Shown here: one piece after another, positions 50,504 through 60,006 of the stretch
Layout of the letters: each line of letters opens with the position of its first letter
How positions within the stretch are numbered: position 1 is the first letter of the stretch
DNA from: Myxococcales bacterium
Lineage (GTDB): Bacteria; Myxococcota_A; Polyangia; Nannocystales; Nannocystaceae
NCBI GenBank assembly: GCA_020633315.1
Contig: JACKDV010000002.1
Coordinates: 1 to 64,000 of the forward strand
Length of the DNA: 64,000 nucleotides
Reading direction: 5' to 3'
The notes under the pieces: generated by a model
Seen by the model: only the letters and a program-made list of their open reading frames with translations
Told to the model about the DNA's origin: nothing
Databases searched by the model: none
Position numbers and translations under genes: made by a program

Positions 50504-52543
50504 GTGCGCGCGCCCTTGCTCGTGGGCTGGCTGGCCTTCGCCCTGCTTGCCTGGGGAGCCTCCCCCTCGCACTTCTGGCTGGATTCGGGAGAGATCGGGG
50601 CGGCGGGTCTCGACCTCGGGGTGGCGCACCCTCCCGGCGCTCCGGGCCTGCTGCCGCTGCTGCGGCTGGCCACCCTGCTGCCGCTGGGGAGCCTGGGCTT
50701 TCGCATGGCCTTGGTCAGCGCGGCTCTGGGCGCGGTGGCGGTGGGGCTGGTGGTGGCCATGCTCCAGCGCCGCGGGGCCGGCTGGGCGCTGTCCTCGATC
50801 ATGGGGCTGTGGGTGCTGTCGGGGCTCACCTTCGGGCGGCAGGCCCGGGTGGTGGAGATCTATGCGCTCGCGGCCGTCCTGCTGCTGGTCACGCTGTGGG
50901 GCCTCGATCCCGTCGTCGACGGCGAGCGTCGAACGGGTCGGCGCTTGCTTGCGGTCGCGGCCGCCACCTGGGCGGCGTGGTGCTTCGGCGATCTGCGGCT
51001 GGCCCTGGGCCCCTTGCTGCTGGTGGCGTGGATCCGAGCGTGGCGCGATCGGGCGGCCTGGGCCCGCTGGGCACCTCCGGTGGCCGCGATGGCAAGCCTG
51101 GTGATCCTCGCGCTGCCGCTGGCCTCGGTGGGGGCGCCCGAGGTCGACTGGGGAGACCCCGACACGCTCGCGGCCTGGGTCGATCACCTGGCGGCTCGAT
51201 CGATCCGCGAGGCCTATGCCGACCAGATCCTGCCCGCCTCCGCGTCGCTGTGGTGGCTGGAGGCGGGGGCCTTCGTGGAGCGGCTCGCCGAGGACCTCGG
51301 GGCGCCGGGGATGGTGGTGGCGGGCGTGGGCCTGGTGCTGCTGTGGCGTCGCGGGCCCTCGGACGAGCTCGACCCCGACGACGAGGGATCGTCGACCCGC
51401 CGCGTGGCGCTGGCGATGGCGTGGCTGTTCGGGGTGGAGGCCTTCTATGCGATCGGGATCAACCCGATGGGCGGCGAGGATCGCCAGACCGGGCTGGTGC
51501 TGGCTCCGCTCGCGGCGCTGGTGGTGGGCGAGGTGGCCCGCCGCTGGATGCGAGGGCGACGGCGGATGCGGTGGGCCGTGCTGCCGCTGCTGTCGGCGGT
51601 GCTGGTGCTGCCGCCCGCGCTGGTCGGCCTGCCCGACGTGGCGGTGACCCGCTCGTGGGCCCCCCACGCCTGGACCCGCGGCGCGCTGGCCCAGCTCCCG
51701 CCGGGCACGCTGCTGCTCACCCAGAGCGACGACCTGGCCGCGGGCACCCTGAGCGCCTCCATGCTCGAGGGAGCGCGTCCCGACGTCATCTCGGTGCCGG
51801 CCCAGCACCTGTATCGCCCCACCCCCGAGGCGGCCGCAGCCGATCCCCGGCGGGCTGCGATCTGGGAGGCGGCGCACCGCGGGCACGGCGAGGCGGAGCG
51901 CATCGAGGCCGCGATCGCGGCGCATCGCGGTCCGGTGGCGCTGGAGAGCCCGCGCACTGGCCTGTTCGGCGCGGTGCAGTGGCGGCCCCAGGCGGGGTGG
52001 GTGCCGCTGGGCATCGGGGGTCCGCCGTCGATGCTCGAGCGGCTGCCGCCCGCTCGCACCCCGCCCGAGGAGGTGGAGCACTGGCTGGTGCGCCTGCCCG
52101 CGCACGAGGATCGCCAGCGCCTCGCGGGGGCGCTGTCGGGGTGGGCCCGCGTGCGTGCTCGCGACGACGGAGCGTTGCCGCTGGCCGCCGCGACCCTCGA
52201 GCTGGTGCTGGCGCGGGTCGACGAGCGGCACGTGAGCGCCATCGTGGCCCTGGCCGCGCTCGCCGACGGGATGGGGCATCCCGCGAAGGCGATCGCGCTC
52301 ACCCGCGCCGCGCTGGAGCTCGAGCCGGGGCGCCCGGCCGCGCTGACCAACCTCGCTCTCTACCTCAGCCGCGACCCGGCCACCCGCGCCGAGGCCCGGG
52401 CGGTGGCCGAGCGGGCGGTCTCGCTGCGTCCGTGGCGGGCCGACGGCTGGCGACGCCTGGCGCAGGTGCTCGAGAGCGAAGGCGACGTGGAGGGAGCCCG
52501 GCGAGCGAGCGAGCGTGCCGCGGCAGCGAGCGACCGGCCCTGA
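50504..52543 (+). CDS. DUF2723 polytopic membrane protein with TPR C-terminus
   Basis: A 679-residue protein from the GTG at 50504. SPSHFWLDSGEIGAAGLDLG, VAHPPGAPG near the N-terminus is the DUF2723 hallmark, with the Asp-Ser-Gly-Glu corresponding to the acidic site of GT-C glycosyltransferases. About ten transmembrane helices (1-400) follow, then a periplasmic part and a C-terminal TPR region (about 575-675; ALADGMGHPAKAIALTRAAL). DUF2723 proteins are thought to be protein O-mannosyl-transferase-like enzymes using lipid-linked sugar. It may glycosylate the Ser/Thr-rich spacers of the many surface lipoproteins here; that link is inferred. Confidence 0.87.
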   Translation: MRAPLLVGWLAFALLAWGASPSHFWLDSGEIGAAGLDLGVAHPPGAPGLLPLLRLATLLPLGSLGFRMALVSAALGAVAVGLVVAMLQRRGAGWALSSIMGLWVLSGLTFGRQARVVEIYALAAVLLLVTLWGLDPVVDGERRTGRRLLAVAAATWAAWCFGDLRLALGPLLLVAWIRAWRDRAAWARWAPPVAAMASLVILALPLASVGAPEVDWGDPDTLAAWVDHLAARSIREAYADQILPASASLWWLEAGAFVERLAEDLGAPGMVVAGVGLVLLWRRGPSDELDPDDEGSSTRRVALAMAWLFGVEAFYAIGINPMGGEDRQTGLVLAPLAALVVGEVARRWMRGRRRMRWAVLPLLSAVLVLPPALVGLPDVAVTRSWAPHAWTRGALAQLPPGTLLLTQSDDLAAGTLSASMLEGARPDVISVPAQHLYRPTPEAAAADPRRAAIWEAAHRGHGEAERIEAAIAAHRGPVALESPRTGLFGAVQWRPQAGWVPLGIGGPPSMLERLPPARTPPEEVEHWLVRLPAHEDRQRLAGALSGWARVRARDDGALPLAAATLELVLARVDERHVSAIVALAALADGMGHPAKAIALTRAALELEPGRPAALTNLALYLSRDPATRAEARAVAERAVSLRPWRADGWRRLAQVLESEGDVEGARRASERAAAASDRP

Positions 52544-52622
52544 CCCTCGCGCGCGCTGACCCTCGTTCACTGTCCCTCGCTGGTCTTCGCGCGCCGACCC
52601 TCGTTCGCCGACCCTCGCGCGC
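52541..52622. repeat. Degenerate 14-bp repeats after the DUF2723 gene
   Basis: Variants of [TC]GACCCTCG[CT][GT]C[GA]C occur at about 52541, 52557, 52571 (weak), 52595 and 52609, starting at the stop codon of the DUF2723 gene. This is a second case, with 42247-42331, of short tandem repeats beginning at a gene's 3' end. Confidence 0.6.
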
Positions 52623-52699
52623 ATCGCCGTAGTCGCGGCCCCCGGCGGGCCGAGGCCTCGGCTCGGTTCGGGAGATACTCCCCCGCGGAGCCTGCCCGC

Positions 52700-53716
52700 A
52701 TGCACACCGGACGCCGCTATCGCCTCGCCCAGACCCTCCACTGGTCTCGTCGCAACCTCCTGCTGCCGATGCTCTGGGCCGCGCTGGCCACCGCGCTGTA
52801 CGACCAGGTCGGCCTGCACTGGCTGGCGCTGCCGTGGCTGCCCATGTCGTTGGTGGGCGTGGCGGTGGCGTTCTACCTGGGCTTCAAGAACAACGCGTCG
52901 TACGGCCGGCTGTGGGAGGCTCGCAAGATCTGGGGCGCCATCGTCAACGCCAGCCGCTCGTGGGCCTTCAGCGCACGCGACCTGGTCACCGACCTGCATG
53001 CGCCAGCACCCTGCGATCCGCAAGGGCTCCAGGGCGAGCGCGAGACCCTGGTGCTGCGCCACGTGGCGTGGATGGATGCGCTGCGCCACCAGCTGCGGCA
53101 GATCAAGAGCTGGGAGCACCAGGGCGAGCCCTACGACACCATCCGACTGCGCAGCGGACCGCCCGAGTATCGCGAGGATCTCGCGCAGCAGCTCGAGCGC
53201 TCGCTGCCGGGCGAGGAGGTCCGCGCGGTGATGGCCCAGCTCAACCCCGCCGCGCACCTGCTGGCCAACCAGAGTCGCCACCTCGGCCAGCTCCGCGCCC
53301 GCGGCCTGCTCGACGGCTTCGCCCACATGGAGCTGCAGAAGCTGCTGCACGAGCTGATGGCCCAGCAGGGCAAGGCGGAGCGGATCAAGAGCTTCCCGTT
53401 CCCCCGGCAGTACGCGACCGTCAACACCTTCTTCGCGTGGACCTTCGCCGCCCTGGTGCCCTTTGGGATGCTCGAGGAGTTCGCCGCGCTGGGCGAGGGG
53501 CTGGCCTGGCTCGCGGTGCCGTTCTCGGCGCTGGTGAGCTGGGTGTTCCTCACCACCGATCAGATCGGCGAGTGGAGCGAGAACCCCTTCGAGGGGCTGG
53601 CCAACGACGTGCCGATCTCGTCGATGGCTCGCGGCATCGAGCGCGACGTGCTGCAGATGATCGGTCGCACGGAGCTGCCGCCCCCCCGCGAGCTCGACGG
53701 GATGATCCAGTTTTGA
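52700..53716 (+). CDS. Bestrophin family (UPF0187) chloride-channel-like protein
   Basis: A 338-residue membrane protein of the bestrophin/YneE family. Signature stretches are SLVGVAVAFYLGFKNNASYG, RLWEARKIWGAIVNASRSWA, and FPRQYATVNTFFAWTFAALV, with the pore region near residues 60-75. Four transmembrane helices and a cytoplasmic helical part form a pentameric anion channel in relatives. The C-terminal NPFEGLANDVPISSMARGIE RD-type segment is also diagnostic. No start-proximal ribosome-binding site is seen. Confidence 0.92.
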   Translation: MHTGRRYRLAQTLHWSRRNLLLPMLWAALATALYDQVGLHWLALPWLPMSLVGVAVAFYLGFKNNASYGRLWEARKIWGAIVNASRSWAFSARDLVTDLHAPAPCDPQGLQGERETLVLRHVAWMDALRHQLRQIKSWEHQGEPYDTIRLRSGPPEYREDLAQQLERSLPGEEVRAVMAQLNPAAHLLANQSRHLGQLRARGLLDGFAHMELQKLLHELMAQQGKAERIKSFPFPRQYATVNTFFAWTFAALVPFGMLEEFAALGEGLAWLAVPFSALVSWVFLTTDQIGEWSENPFEGLANDVPISSMARGIERDVLQMIGRTELPPPRELDGMIQF

Positions 53717-53769
53717 GGGCGCGGCCCGGCTCGCGTGACCCTCGGCTCGCGGCGCGCTCCGCCGGGGTG

Positions 53770-53775
53770 CATACT
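53770..53775 (+). promoter_or_regulatory. -10-like CATACT upstream of small lipoprotein gene
   Basis: CATACT ends 12 bases before the ATG at 53788, without a Shine-Dalgarno sequence between. Confidence 0.35.
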
Positions 53776-53787
53776 GGGCTCGCCGCC

Positions 53788-54156
53788 ATGCCCCGTCGTC
53801 ATCGCCACCGCTCCTTCCTGCCCCTGGTGCTCGTGGCCCTCGCCGCCGCTGGCTGTGCCAAGGGGCCCAACAAGAACGACCTCTACATGGAAGGCATGCA
53901 GATCGAGGGCGACGCCGAGCGCGGGCCGTGCAAGCTGCACTACGCCGAGGGCCAAGACGCCGCGGCGCTCTCGGGCGACCAGGTGGCGACCTGCCTGCTG
54001 CGCACCAAGGAGGCGCTGGCCAAGTACGACGAGGCGGCCGCGGCCGGCCTCGACGACGTGGACTTCCAGAAGGTGCGCGCGCGCGCGAAGGAGCGGGTGG
54101 AGCGGCTCGAGGCCATGGTGGCCCAGGTCCGCAAGATGGAGCGCGGGATGGAGTAG
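53788..54156 (+). CDS. Small hypothetical lipoprotein
   Basis: A 122-residue protein with an excellent lipoprotein signal (SFLPLVLVALAAAGC, C23). The mature part is helical and charged, ending in a coiled-coil-like segment (FQKVRARAKERVERLEAMVA, QVRKMERGME), with two cysteines (GPCKLHY, ATCLLRT). It may be an outer-membrane assembly or spacer lipoprotein. No family recognised. Confidence 0.82.
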   Translation: MPRRHRHRSFLPLVLVALAAAGCAKGPNKNDLYMEGMQIEGDAERGPCKLHYAEGQDAAALSGDQVATCLLRTKEALAKYDEAAAAGLDDVDFQKVRARAKERVERLEAMVAQVRKMERGME

Positions 54157-54172
54157 GCCCGCGTGGCCTCGC

Positions 54173-55138
54173 TCAGGGTGCGGCGCCGCTCTCGATCCAC
54201 TGGATGATCACGAGCTGATCGGCGTAGGGCAGCGGGGCCTCGGGCGGCATGGGATCGCCGAGCACCCCGAAGAGGGCGTCGCCGTCGTCCTCGCGCAGCA
54301 GCTTGTGCAGCAGGAAGCTCTGCGAGGAGTCGCGGGGGGCGACCATGGGGAAGCCGGTGTCTCGCAGGCGCGCCGAGCCCAGCAGGTCGTGGTAGGCGCG
54401 GGTCGGCTCGCTCAGGTCGAGCAGCTCCGAAGCGGGATCGTCGGGGTCGAGGTGGCAGCTACACTGGGCGCGCGCCGGGTCGAAGGGACCGCCCGCCTCG
54501 AACAGATCGCGAAGGGTGGGGGCCGGCGGCGGCGGGTCCCCCTCGCCGGGGAGCGGCGGGGGCTCCTCGGAGGGCGTGGGATCGACGGTGAGCTCGAGGA
54601 CGTAGCGCGGCTCGTCGGCCCCCTCGCTGGTCAGCCACTGCGGCCCCTCGGTGGACAGCGACTCGCCGGCCCAGCCGACCGCGCTCGGTCGCATGCGCAG
54701 GCGGAACTGGGCGCCCGGGGTCAGCTCGGCCTGCGGCTGGATCGAGAGGATGCTGCCGTCGCACCAGGGGCCCCGGGTGTCCAGGGGCGGCTCGTCCTTG
54801 CCCGGCTCGAGCCACGGTACGAACTGCACCGACAGCTCCGAGTCCATGATGGCGTTGCCCGAGCTGAGCGTGGCGTCCACCTCGTCGAGCGAGCGGGGAT
54901 CGATCCGCCCCGACATGCACAGGTCGATGCGGATCCCGGGATCGACGCCGGTCTCGCCCGGCTGCGGGGTGGTGGCGAGGATCTCCAGCTCCTCGCTCGG
55001 CCCCTCGAAGCGGGAGCGGTCCGTGACGCGGGTGCACCCCGGGACCGTCACCAGGGCCATCAGCGCCGCTGCGCAGCGAGTCGCGACGGGATCGAGCACC
55101 TCGGGGGGAGCGTAGCCCCAGCATCCGCGCCCCTCCAT
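54173..55138 (-). CDS. Lipoprotein with Ig-like domain and atypical CxCH cytochrome-like module
   Basis: A 321-residue protein. From the ATG at 55138 the signal-like segment CAAALMALVTVPGC follows after an unusually long start; a GTG at 55099 would give a more typical lipoprotein signal. Residues about 45-190 look like a Big_5-type Ig domain (LEILATTPQPGETGVDPGIR, IDLCMSGRIDPRSLDEVDAT). After a Pro/Glu linker, the C-terminal domain starts LFEAGGPFDPARAQCSCHLD and ends VIIQWIESGAAP, as in planctomycete-type cytochrome modules. The haem motif is C-S-C-H, one residue shorter than CxxCH, so haem attachment is uncertain. Confidence 0.78.
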   Translation of the reverse strand: MEGRGCWGYAPPEVLDPVATRCAAALMALVTVPGCTRVTDRSRFEGPSEELEILATTPQPGETGVDPGIRIDLCMSGRIDPRSLDEVDATLSSGNAIMDSELSVQFVPWLEPGKDEPPLDTRGPWCDGSILSIQPQAELTPGAQFRLRMRPSAVGWAGESLSTEGPQWLTSEGADEPRYVLELTVDPTPSEEPPPLPGEGDPPPPAPTLRDLFEAGGPFDPARAQCSCHLDPDDPASELLDLSEPTRAYHDLLGSARLRDTGFPMVAPRDSSQSFLLHKLLREDDGDALFGVLGDPMPPEAPLPYADQLVIIQWIESGAAP

Positions 55139-55223
55139 GGCGCAATCAACGCAGAAGTGGCGCCCAAAGGGCGTCATCGTCGCGCCACGAGGCACGCGCC
55201 ATTTGGCCCCCTGGGTCGCGATG

Positions 55224-55253
55224 TTGACCCGCAAGGCGCGCCCCTGCTATCGT
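55224..55253 (+). promoter_or_regulatory. Sigma-70-type promoter for the envelope operon (TTGACC - 18 - TATCGT)
   Basis: TTGACC (55224-55229) and TATCGT (55248-55253) stand 18 bases apart, about 100 bases before the GTG at 55357. It is the best two-box promoter on the plus strand here and probably drives the DUF4398-OmpA pair. Confidence 0.55.
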
Positions 55254-55356
55254 CCGGCCCGAAATTCGCCAAGGATGCTCGGCCACTAGGCGGTCCGCCG
55301 CCACCCCGCGAATCCTCCCGAGCCTGGCGTTTCCCTTCACCACTACGGAGCTCCCG

Positions 55357-55838
55357 GTGTCCAAGTCCTTCCGTCGCCCGCTGCAGCTCTTGTCGGTCGC
55401 CGCTCTGGCGCTGGGGGTTGGCTGCGGCCCGTTCGGCTACCTCAAGAAGGTCGCCAAGGACGCCAGCCGGGCCGTGGCCGATGCCAAGGCGGTCGAGGCC
55501 GAGAAGTATGCCCCCTACGAGTACTGGGGGGCGGTCGAGTACCTGGAGCAGGCCAAGGTGCTCATGGCCTACAGCGAGTACGAGCGCTCGTTCGACTACG
55601 GCACCCGCGCCAAGCAGCTCGCCGAGGAGGCCAAGGCCAAGGCCGAGCGCCGCGAGTCGGGCCAGATGAAGGAGAGCTTCGGAGCCACGACCGAGGGCGA
55701 GGCCAACGGTGCCGGTGCCGGTGGTGGCGATGCTGGGGGCGACGCCGGGGCCGAGGGCGATGCCGCGGCCAGCGGCAAGGCCGGAGGCGGCAAGGCCAAG
55801 GGCAAGGTGAAGGTGGGCGGCAGCGTCGGAGGTGGCCG

Positions 55839-55842
<4 letters not shown>
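55357..55842 (+). CDS. DUF4398-like lipoprotein, OmpA partner
   Basis: A 161-residue lipoprotein from the GTG at 55357: signal LLSVAALALGVGC (C23). Residues 30-95 are helical with the DUF4398 pattern (KAVEAEKYAPYEYWGAVEYL, EQAKVLMAYSEYERSFDYGT). The C-terminal 60 residues are Gly/Ala/Lys-rich. Its stop overlaps the start of the OmpA gene (GTGA). DUF4398 proteins are often encoded with or fused to OmpA domains and are thought to support the envelope. The pair likely forms one complex. Confidence 0.83.
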
Positions 55843-57050
<1,208 letters not shown>

Positions 57051-57060
57051 CAATCGCCGT

Positions 57061-57066
57061 TATGCT
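57061..57066 (+). promoter_or_regulatory. -10-like TATGCT upstream of barrel-like gene
   Basis: TATGCT lies 29 bases before the ATG at 57096, and GAGGAG stands about ten bases before the ATG. Here, unlike many genes in the window, a leader with a ribosome-binding site is present. Confidence 0.4.
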
Positions 57067-57095
57067 CGGGGTGACGTCCCCGAGGAGCCATCACC

Positions 57096-58949
57096 ATGCA
57101 TCGTCACCGACGAAGGGGTCTCCGCAACGCGAGCCGGGCTGCGGCCCTCGCCGTCGCCTTGGGCGTGCTCTCGGTCCACGCGGTCGCGGCCGCGGGTCCC
57201 CGTGAGGACATGCGGACGGCGCTCCAGCAGGCGAAGAACCAGTTCAACGAGCTCGAGCTCGACGCGGCCCTGGCCACCCTCGACGCGGCCATCGCTCGCG
57301 CGCAAGGGGCCGGCATGGCGGCCGACCCCGCGCTGGCGCCCCTGCACGTGCTGCGCGGCGGCATCATCTTCTCGATCGACGGGGACCGCTCGCGCACGGT
57401 CGCGGCCTTCCAAGAGGCGGTGCGCGCCGACTACTACTCGGCGCTGCCCATCGAGCTGCGCTCGGAGGAGCTGCAGGCCCTGCTCGACGAGGCGCGGGCC
57501 AGCGTGCCCAAGCCCAACACCGGGCCCATGGCCCACACCCCGCCCGCGGCCGCGGCCGGCCAGGACATCACCCTCGATGCCCTGTCCTCGGTGCCGCTCG
57601 ACGAGGGGGTCACCATGGTCGTGTACTGGCGCAAGAAGGGGACCGAGGACTCCTTCAACGCCGTGTACATGGATCTGTTCGGCAACCTGGGCACGGTGAC
57701 CATCCCCGCCGCCGAGCACGGCGACGCCGGCATCGAGTACTTCTTCTACGTCTACAACGGCCAGCAGCAGCAGCTCGCCAACCTCGGCGACAAGGAGAAG
57801 CCCCTGGTGCTCGAGCTGGGCGCCGGCGGGGGCGGGGGTGAGGGTGGCGGCGAAGGTGGCGGCGGCGAAGGTGGCGGCGGTGAAGGTGGCGGCGGTGGAG
57901 GCGGGGGCAAGGGCGGCACGCACCCCTGGCCCCGCGGCTTCATCAACCTGGGCGTGGGCACCGGCTTCGGCGTGGCCCACGGCAGCGCCGAGCTGACCTA
58001 CCAGCAGTTCACCCCGGGCACCTTCGGGGCGCTGTACGGCCCGGCCGAGCAGGCCTGCGCCATCGAGCGCTGGTTCTCCGGCACCCAGGCCGTCGCCTCC
58101 AACCCGGCCGAGTTCGCCCAGCACATCGCGATGCTCGACCCCTCGTTCCTGCCCAACGGGGACGCGGATCCGCTGATCGCCGCCTATAACCCCGACCAGT
58201 GCGGGCAGCACCACCCGGTGACCACCGGCTTCGCCAGCGCGCCCTTCCACATCGCGCCCGAGGTCGGCGTGCGCGTGCTCGATCGCGATCTGGGCGAGAC
58301 CCGGGCCCTGGCCCTGGTGGTCTCCGGCTTCGCGCGCCTGCAGGTGGTGACCGGCTCCAAGGTCTTCACCGAGAACCCCACCCTGGCCACGCAGACCTCC
58401 TACATCCAGGAGGTGCGCTCGCCCAACCCGCCCGGCTTCCAGCGCAAGCCGCCCTTCACCTGGGCCGCGGGGCTCAAGCTCAAGGCGCTGGTGGGCAAGC
58501 GCGGGGGCAAGTTCCAGGGCGTGGTGGGTGCCTTCGGCGGCTACGGCAACGCCCGGCTGCGCGTCAACATGGGCTTCTCCAACGACCGCAACGGCAACAG
58601 CGTGCCCGACCGGGCCGAGACCGCGCTGTCGGGGCCGGCCGACGCCAACAACCAGGTGCCGATCGATCAGTGCACCCCGGTGTGGCCCTACAACAACGGC
58701 TGCATGAACAGCACCGAGGGCATGGCCGATCAGAACCTGGCCCTGCAGGTGCAGGCCAGCTCGCCCGCCAACGAGCTGCGCATCGACACGGTGCGGATCG
58801 GCCCTGGCTTCGCCGGCGTGCTGTTCGGCTTCCACTACCAGCTCCACAAGTACTTCGCGGTCTACGGCGAGGCCAACGTGGGCGGGTGGTTCCCCGACGT
58901 CGGCAGCTTGCTCATCGACGTCAACGTGGGCCCGGTCATCACCTTCTGA
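57096..58949 (+). CDS. Outer-membrane protein: TPR-like domain, Gly/Glu linker, beta-barrel-like C-terminus
   Basis: A 617-residue protein with a Sec signal (AAALAVALGVLSVHAVAAA). Residues 35-130 are TPR-like (MRTALQQAKNQFNELELDAA, LATLDAAIARAQ, VAAFQEAVRADYYSALPIEL). A beta domain follows (150-240, TMVVYWRKKGTEDSFNAVYM). Residues 243-272 are a nearly pure Gly/Glu linker, and the rest forms amphipathic strands ending NVGPVITF with a terminal Phe, as in outer-membrane barrels. It is a common myxobacterial design. It is probably co-expressed with the OmpA gene upstream. Confidence 0.82.
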   Translation: MHRHRRRGLRNASRAAALAVALGVLSVHAVAAAGPREDMRTALQQAKNQFNELELDAALATLDAAIARAQGAGMAADPALAPLHVLRGGIIFSIDGDRSRTVAAFQEAVRADYYSALPIELRSEELQALLDEARASVPKPNTGPMAHTPPAAAAGQDITLDALSSVPLDEGVTMVVYWRKKGTEDSFNAVYMDLFGNLGTVTIPAAEHGDAGIEYFFYVYNGQQQQLANLGDKEKPLVLELGAGGGGGEGGGEGGGGEGGGGEGGGGGGGGKGGTHPWPRGFINLGVGTGFGVAHGSAELTYQQFTPGTFGALYGPAEQACAIERWFSGTQAVASNPAEFAQHIAMLDPSFLPNGDADPLIAAYNPDQCGQHHPVTTGFASAPFHIAPEVGVRVLDRDLGETRALALVVSGFARLQVVTGSKVFTENPTLATQTSYIQEVRSPNPPGFQRKPPFTWAAGLKLKALVGKRGGKFQGVVGAFGGYGNARLRVNMGFSNDRNGNSVPDRAETALSGPADANNQVPIDQCTPVWPYNNGCMNSTEGMADQNLALQVQASSPANELRIDTVRIGPGFAGVLFGFHYQLHKYFAVYGEANVGGWFPDVGSLLIDVNVGPVITF

Positions 58950-58991
58950 TCGCGCGCGCGGGCGCGCTTGGGCCCGGGGGCGGGGCAGGGG

Positions 58992-58997
58992 TATCCT
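58992..58997 (+). promoter_or_regulatory. -10-like TATCCT upstream of lipoprotein gene
   Basis: TATCCT ends 11 bases before the ATG at 59009. Confidence 0.4.
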
Positions 58998-59008
58998 CCT
59001 TGCTCATC

Positions 59009-59920
59009 ATGCGCGTCTCGAAGCGAGCTCGTCCGTTCGGTGCCTGGATCCTCTGTGTGGGTCTAGCCGCCTCCTCCCCCGGCTGCGACAAGGGAGGAGA
59101 GGGCGGGGGCGAGGCCAAGGACGGGGGCCAGGCGGCCGCCGACGGGGCCAAGGCGGCCGCGGCGGGCGAGGGTGGGGCCGCCGGAGGCGAGGCCGAGGGC
59201 GAGGTCGCCGAGGGGGGCAAGGACGCCGCCGGGGGCGGGGCCGGGGGCGTCGACGTCGACGTCGACGCGCAGGTCGCCACCTTCCTCGCCGACCAGCGCA
59301 AGAAGGGCTGCGAGATGCTCACCCCCGAGATGGTGGCCAAGGTGCTCGAGGTCCCGGCGGCCGAGCTCGAGCAGAAGAGGATCATGGGCTGCATCTACTC
59401 CTGGGAGGGCGGCGAGCTGCAGGCCGACGCCTCGATCATGTCGATCTGGGTGAAGAAGACCCCGCAGGAGGCACGGACCTGGTTCGACAACTCCACCAAG
59501 GACAAGACCCCCGAGGAGATCGCGGCCGAGATGGCCAAGGTCGAGGAGATCGCCAAGGACCGGGGCAAGCTCGACACCAAGCCCAAGGAGGCCGTCGCCG
59601 ATCAGGTGGGTGGGATGATCACCGGGATGACCCCCGACGAGGGCTACCACTACGAGGACGTGCCGGGCGTGGGGGACGCCGCGCGGGTGAAGACCCACGA
59701 TGGCTCGGTGACGGTGCTGGTGGGCAACATGATCTTCAACCTGCGCGCCTACAAGGGCGGGCCAGCGCCCAAGCCGGACATGGCGGCGATGACCTCCGGC
59801 GACATGAAGAAGGTCATCGCGGCCTCCAAGGAGTCGGAGGCCAAGTGGATGGAACAGACCCGTGACGTCCGCCGCACGCTGGCGGTGGCGCTGGCCAAGG
59901 TGGTGGTCGCCGGGCTGTGA
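59009..59920 (+). CDS. Hypothetical lipoprotein with Gly/Ala/Glu spacer
   Basis: A 303-residue lipoprotein: signal WILCVGLAASSPGC (C25). Residues 26-90 are a Gly/Ala/Glu/Asp spacer. The folded part (95-300) has two cysteines in KGCEMLTPEMVAKVLEVPAA and MGCIYSWEGG, a pattern like DUF3558-type lipoproteins, where the pair forms a disulfide around a small alpha/beta domain. A lysine-rich helical stretch and a strand region (GDAARVKTHDGSVTVLVGNM) follow. It is 86 bases before an exporter operon on the same strand; a link is possible but not shown. Confidence 0.8.
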   Translation: MRVSKRARPFGAWILCVGLAASSPGCDKGGEGGGEAKDGGQAAADGAKAAAAGEGGAAGGEAEGEVAEGGKDAAGGGAGGVDVDVDAQVATFLADQRKKGCEMLTPEMVAKVLEVPAAELEQKRIMGCIYSWEGGELQADASIMSIWVKKTPQEARTWFDNSTKDKTPEEIAAEMAKVEEIAKDRGKLDTKPKEAVADQVGGMITGMTPDEGYHYEDVPGVGDAARVKTHDGSVTVLVGNMIFNLRAYKGGPAPKPDMAAMTSGDMKKVIAASKESEAKWMEQTRDVRRTLAVALAKVVVAGL

Positions 59921-60006
59921 GGCCCCCAGGCGGGGCGGGGCACCGCGGCCGGGCGTGCGGTGTATGGTCCACGTCGAGCGAGGCTCACGAGGAGGGCTCA
60001 CGATCG

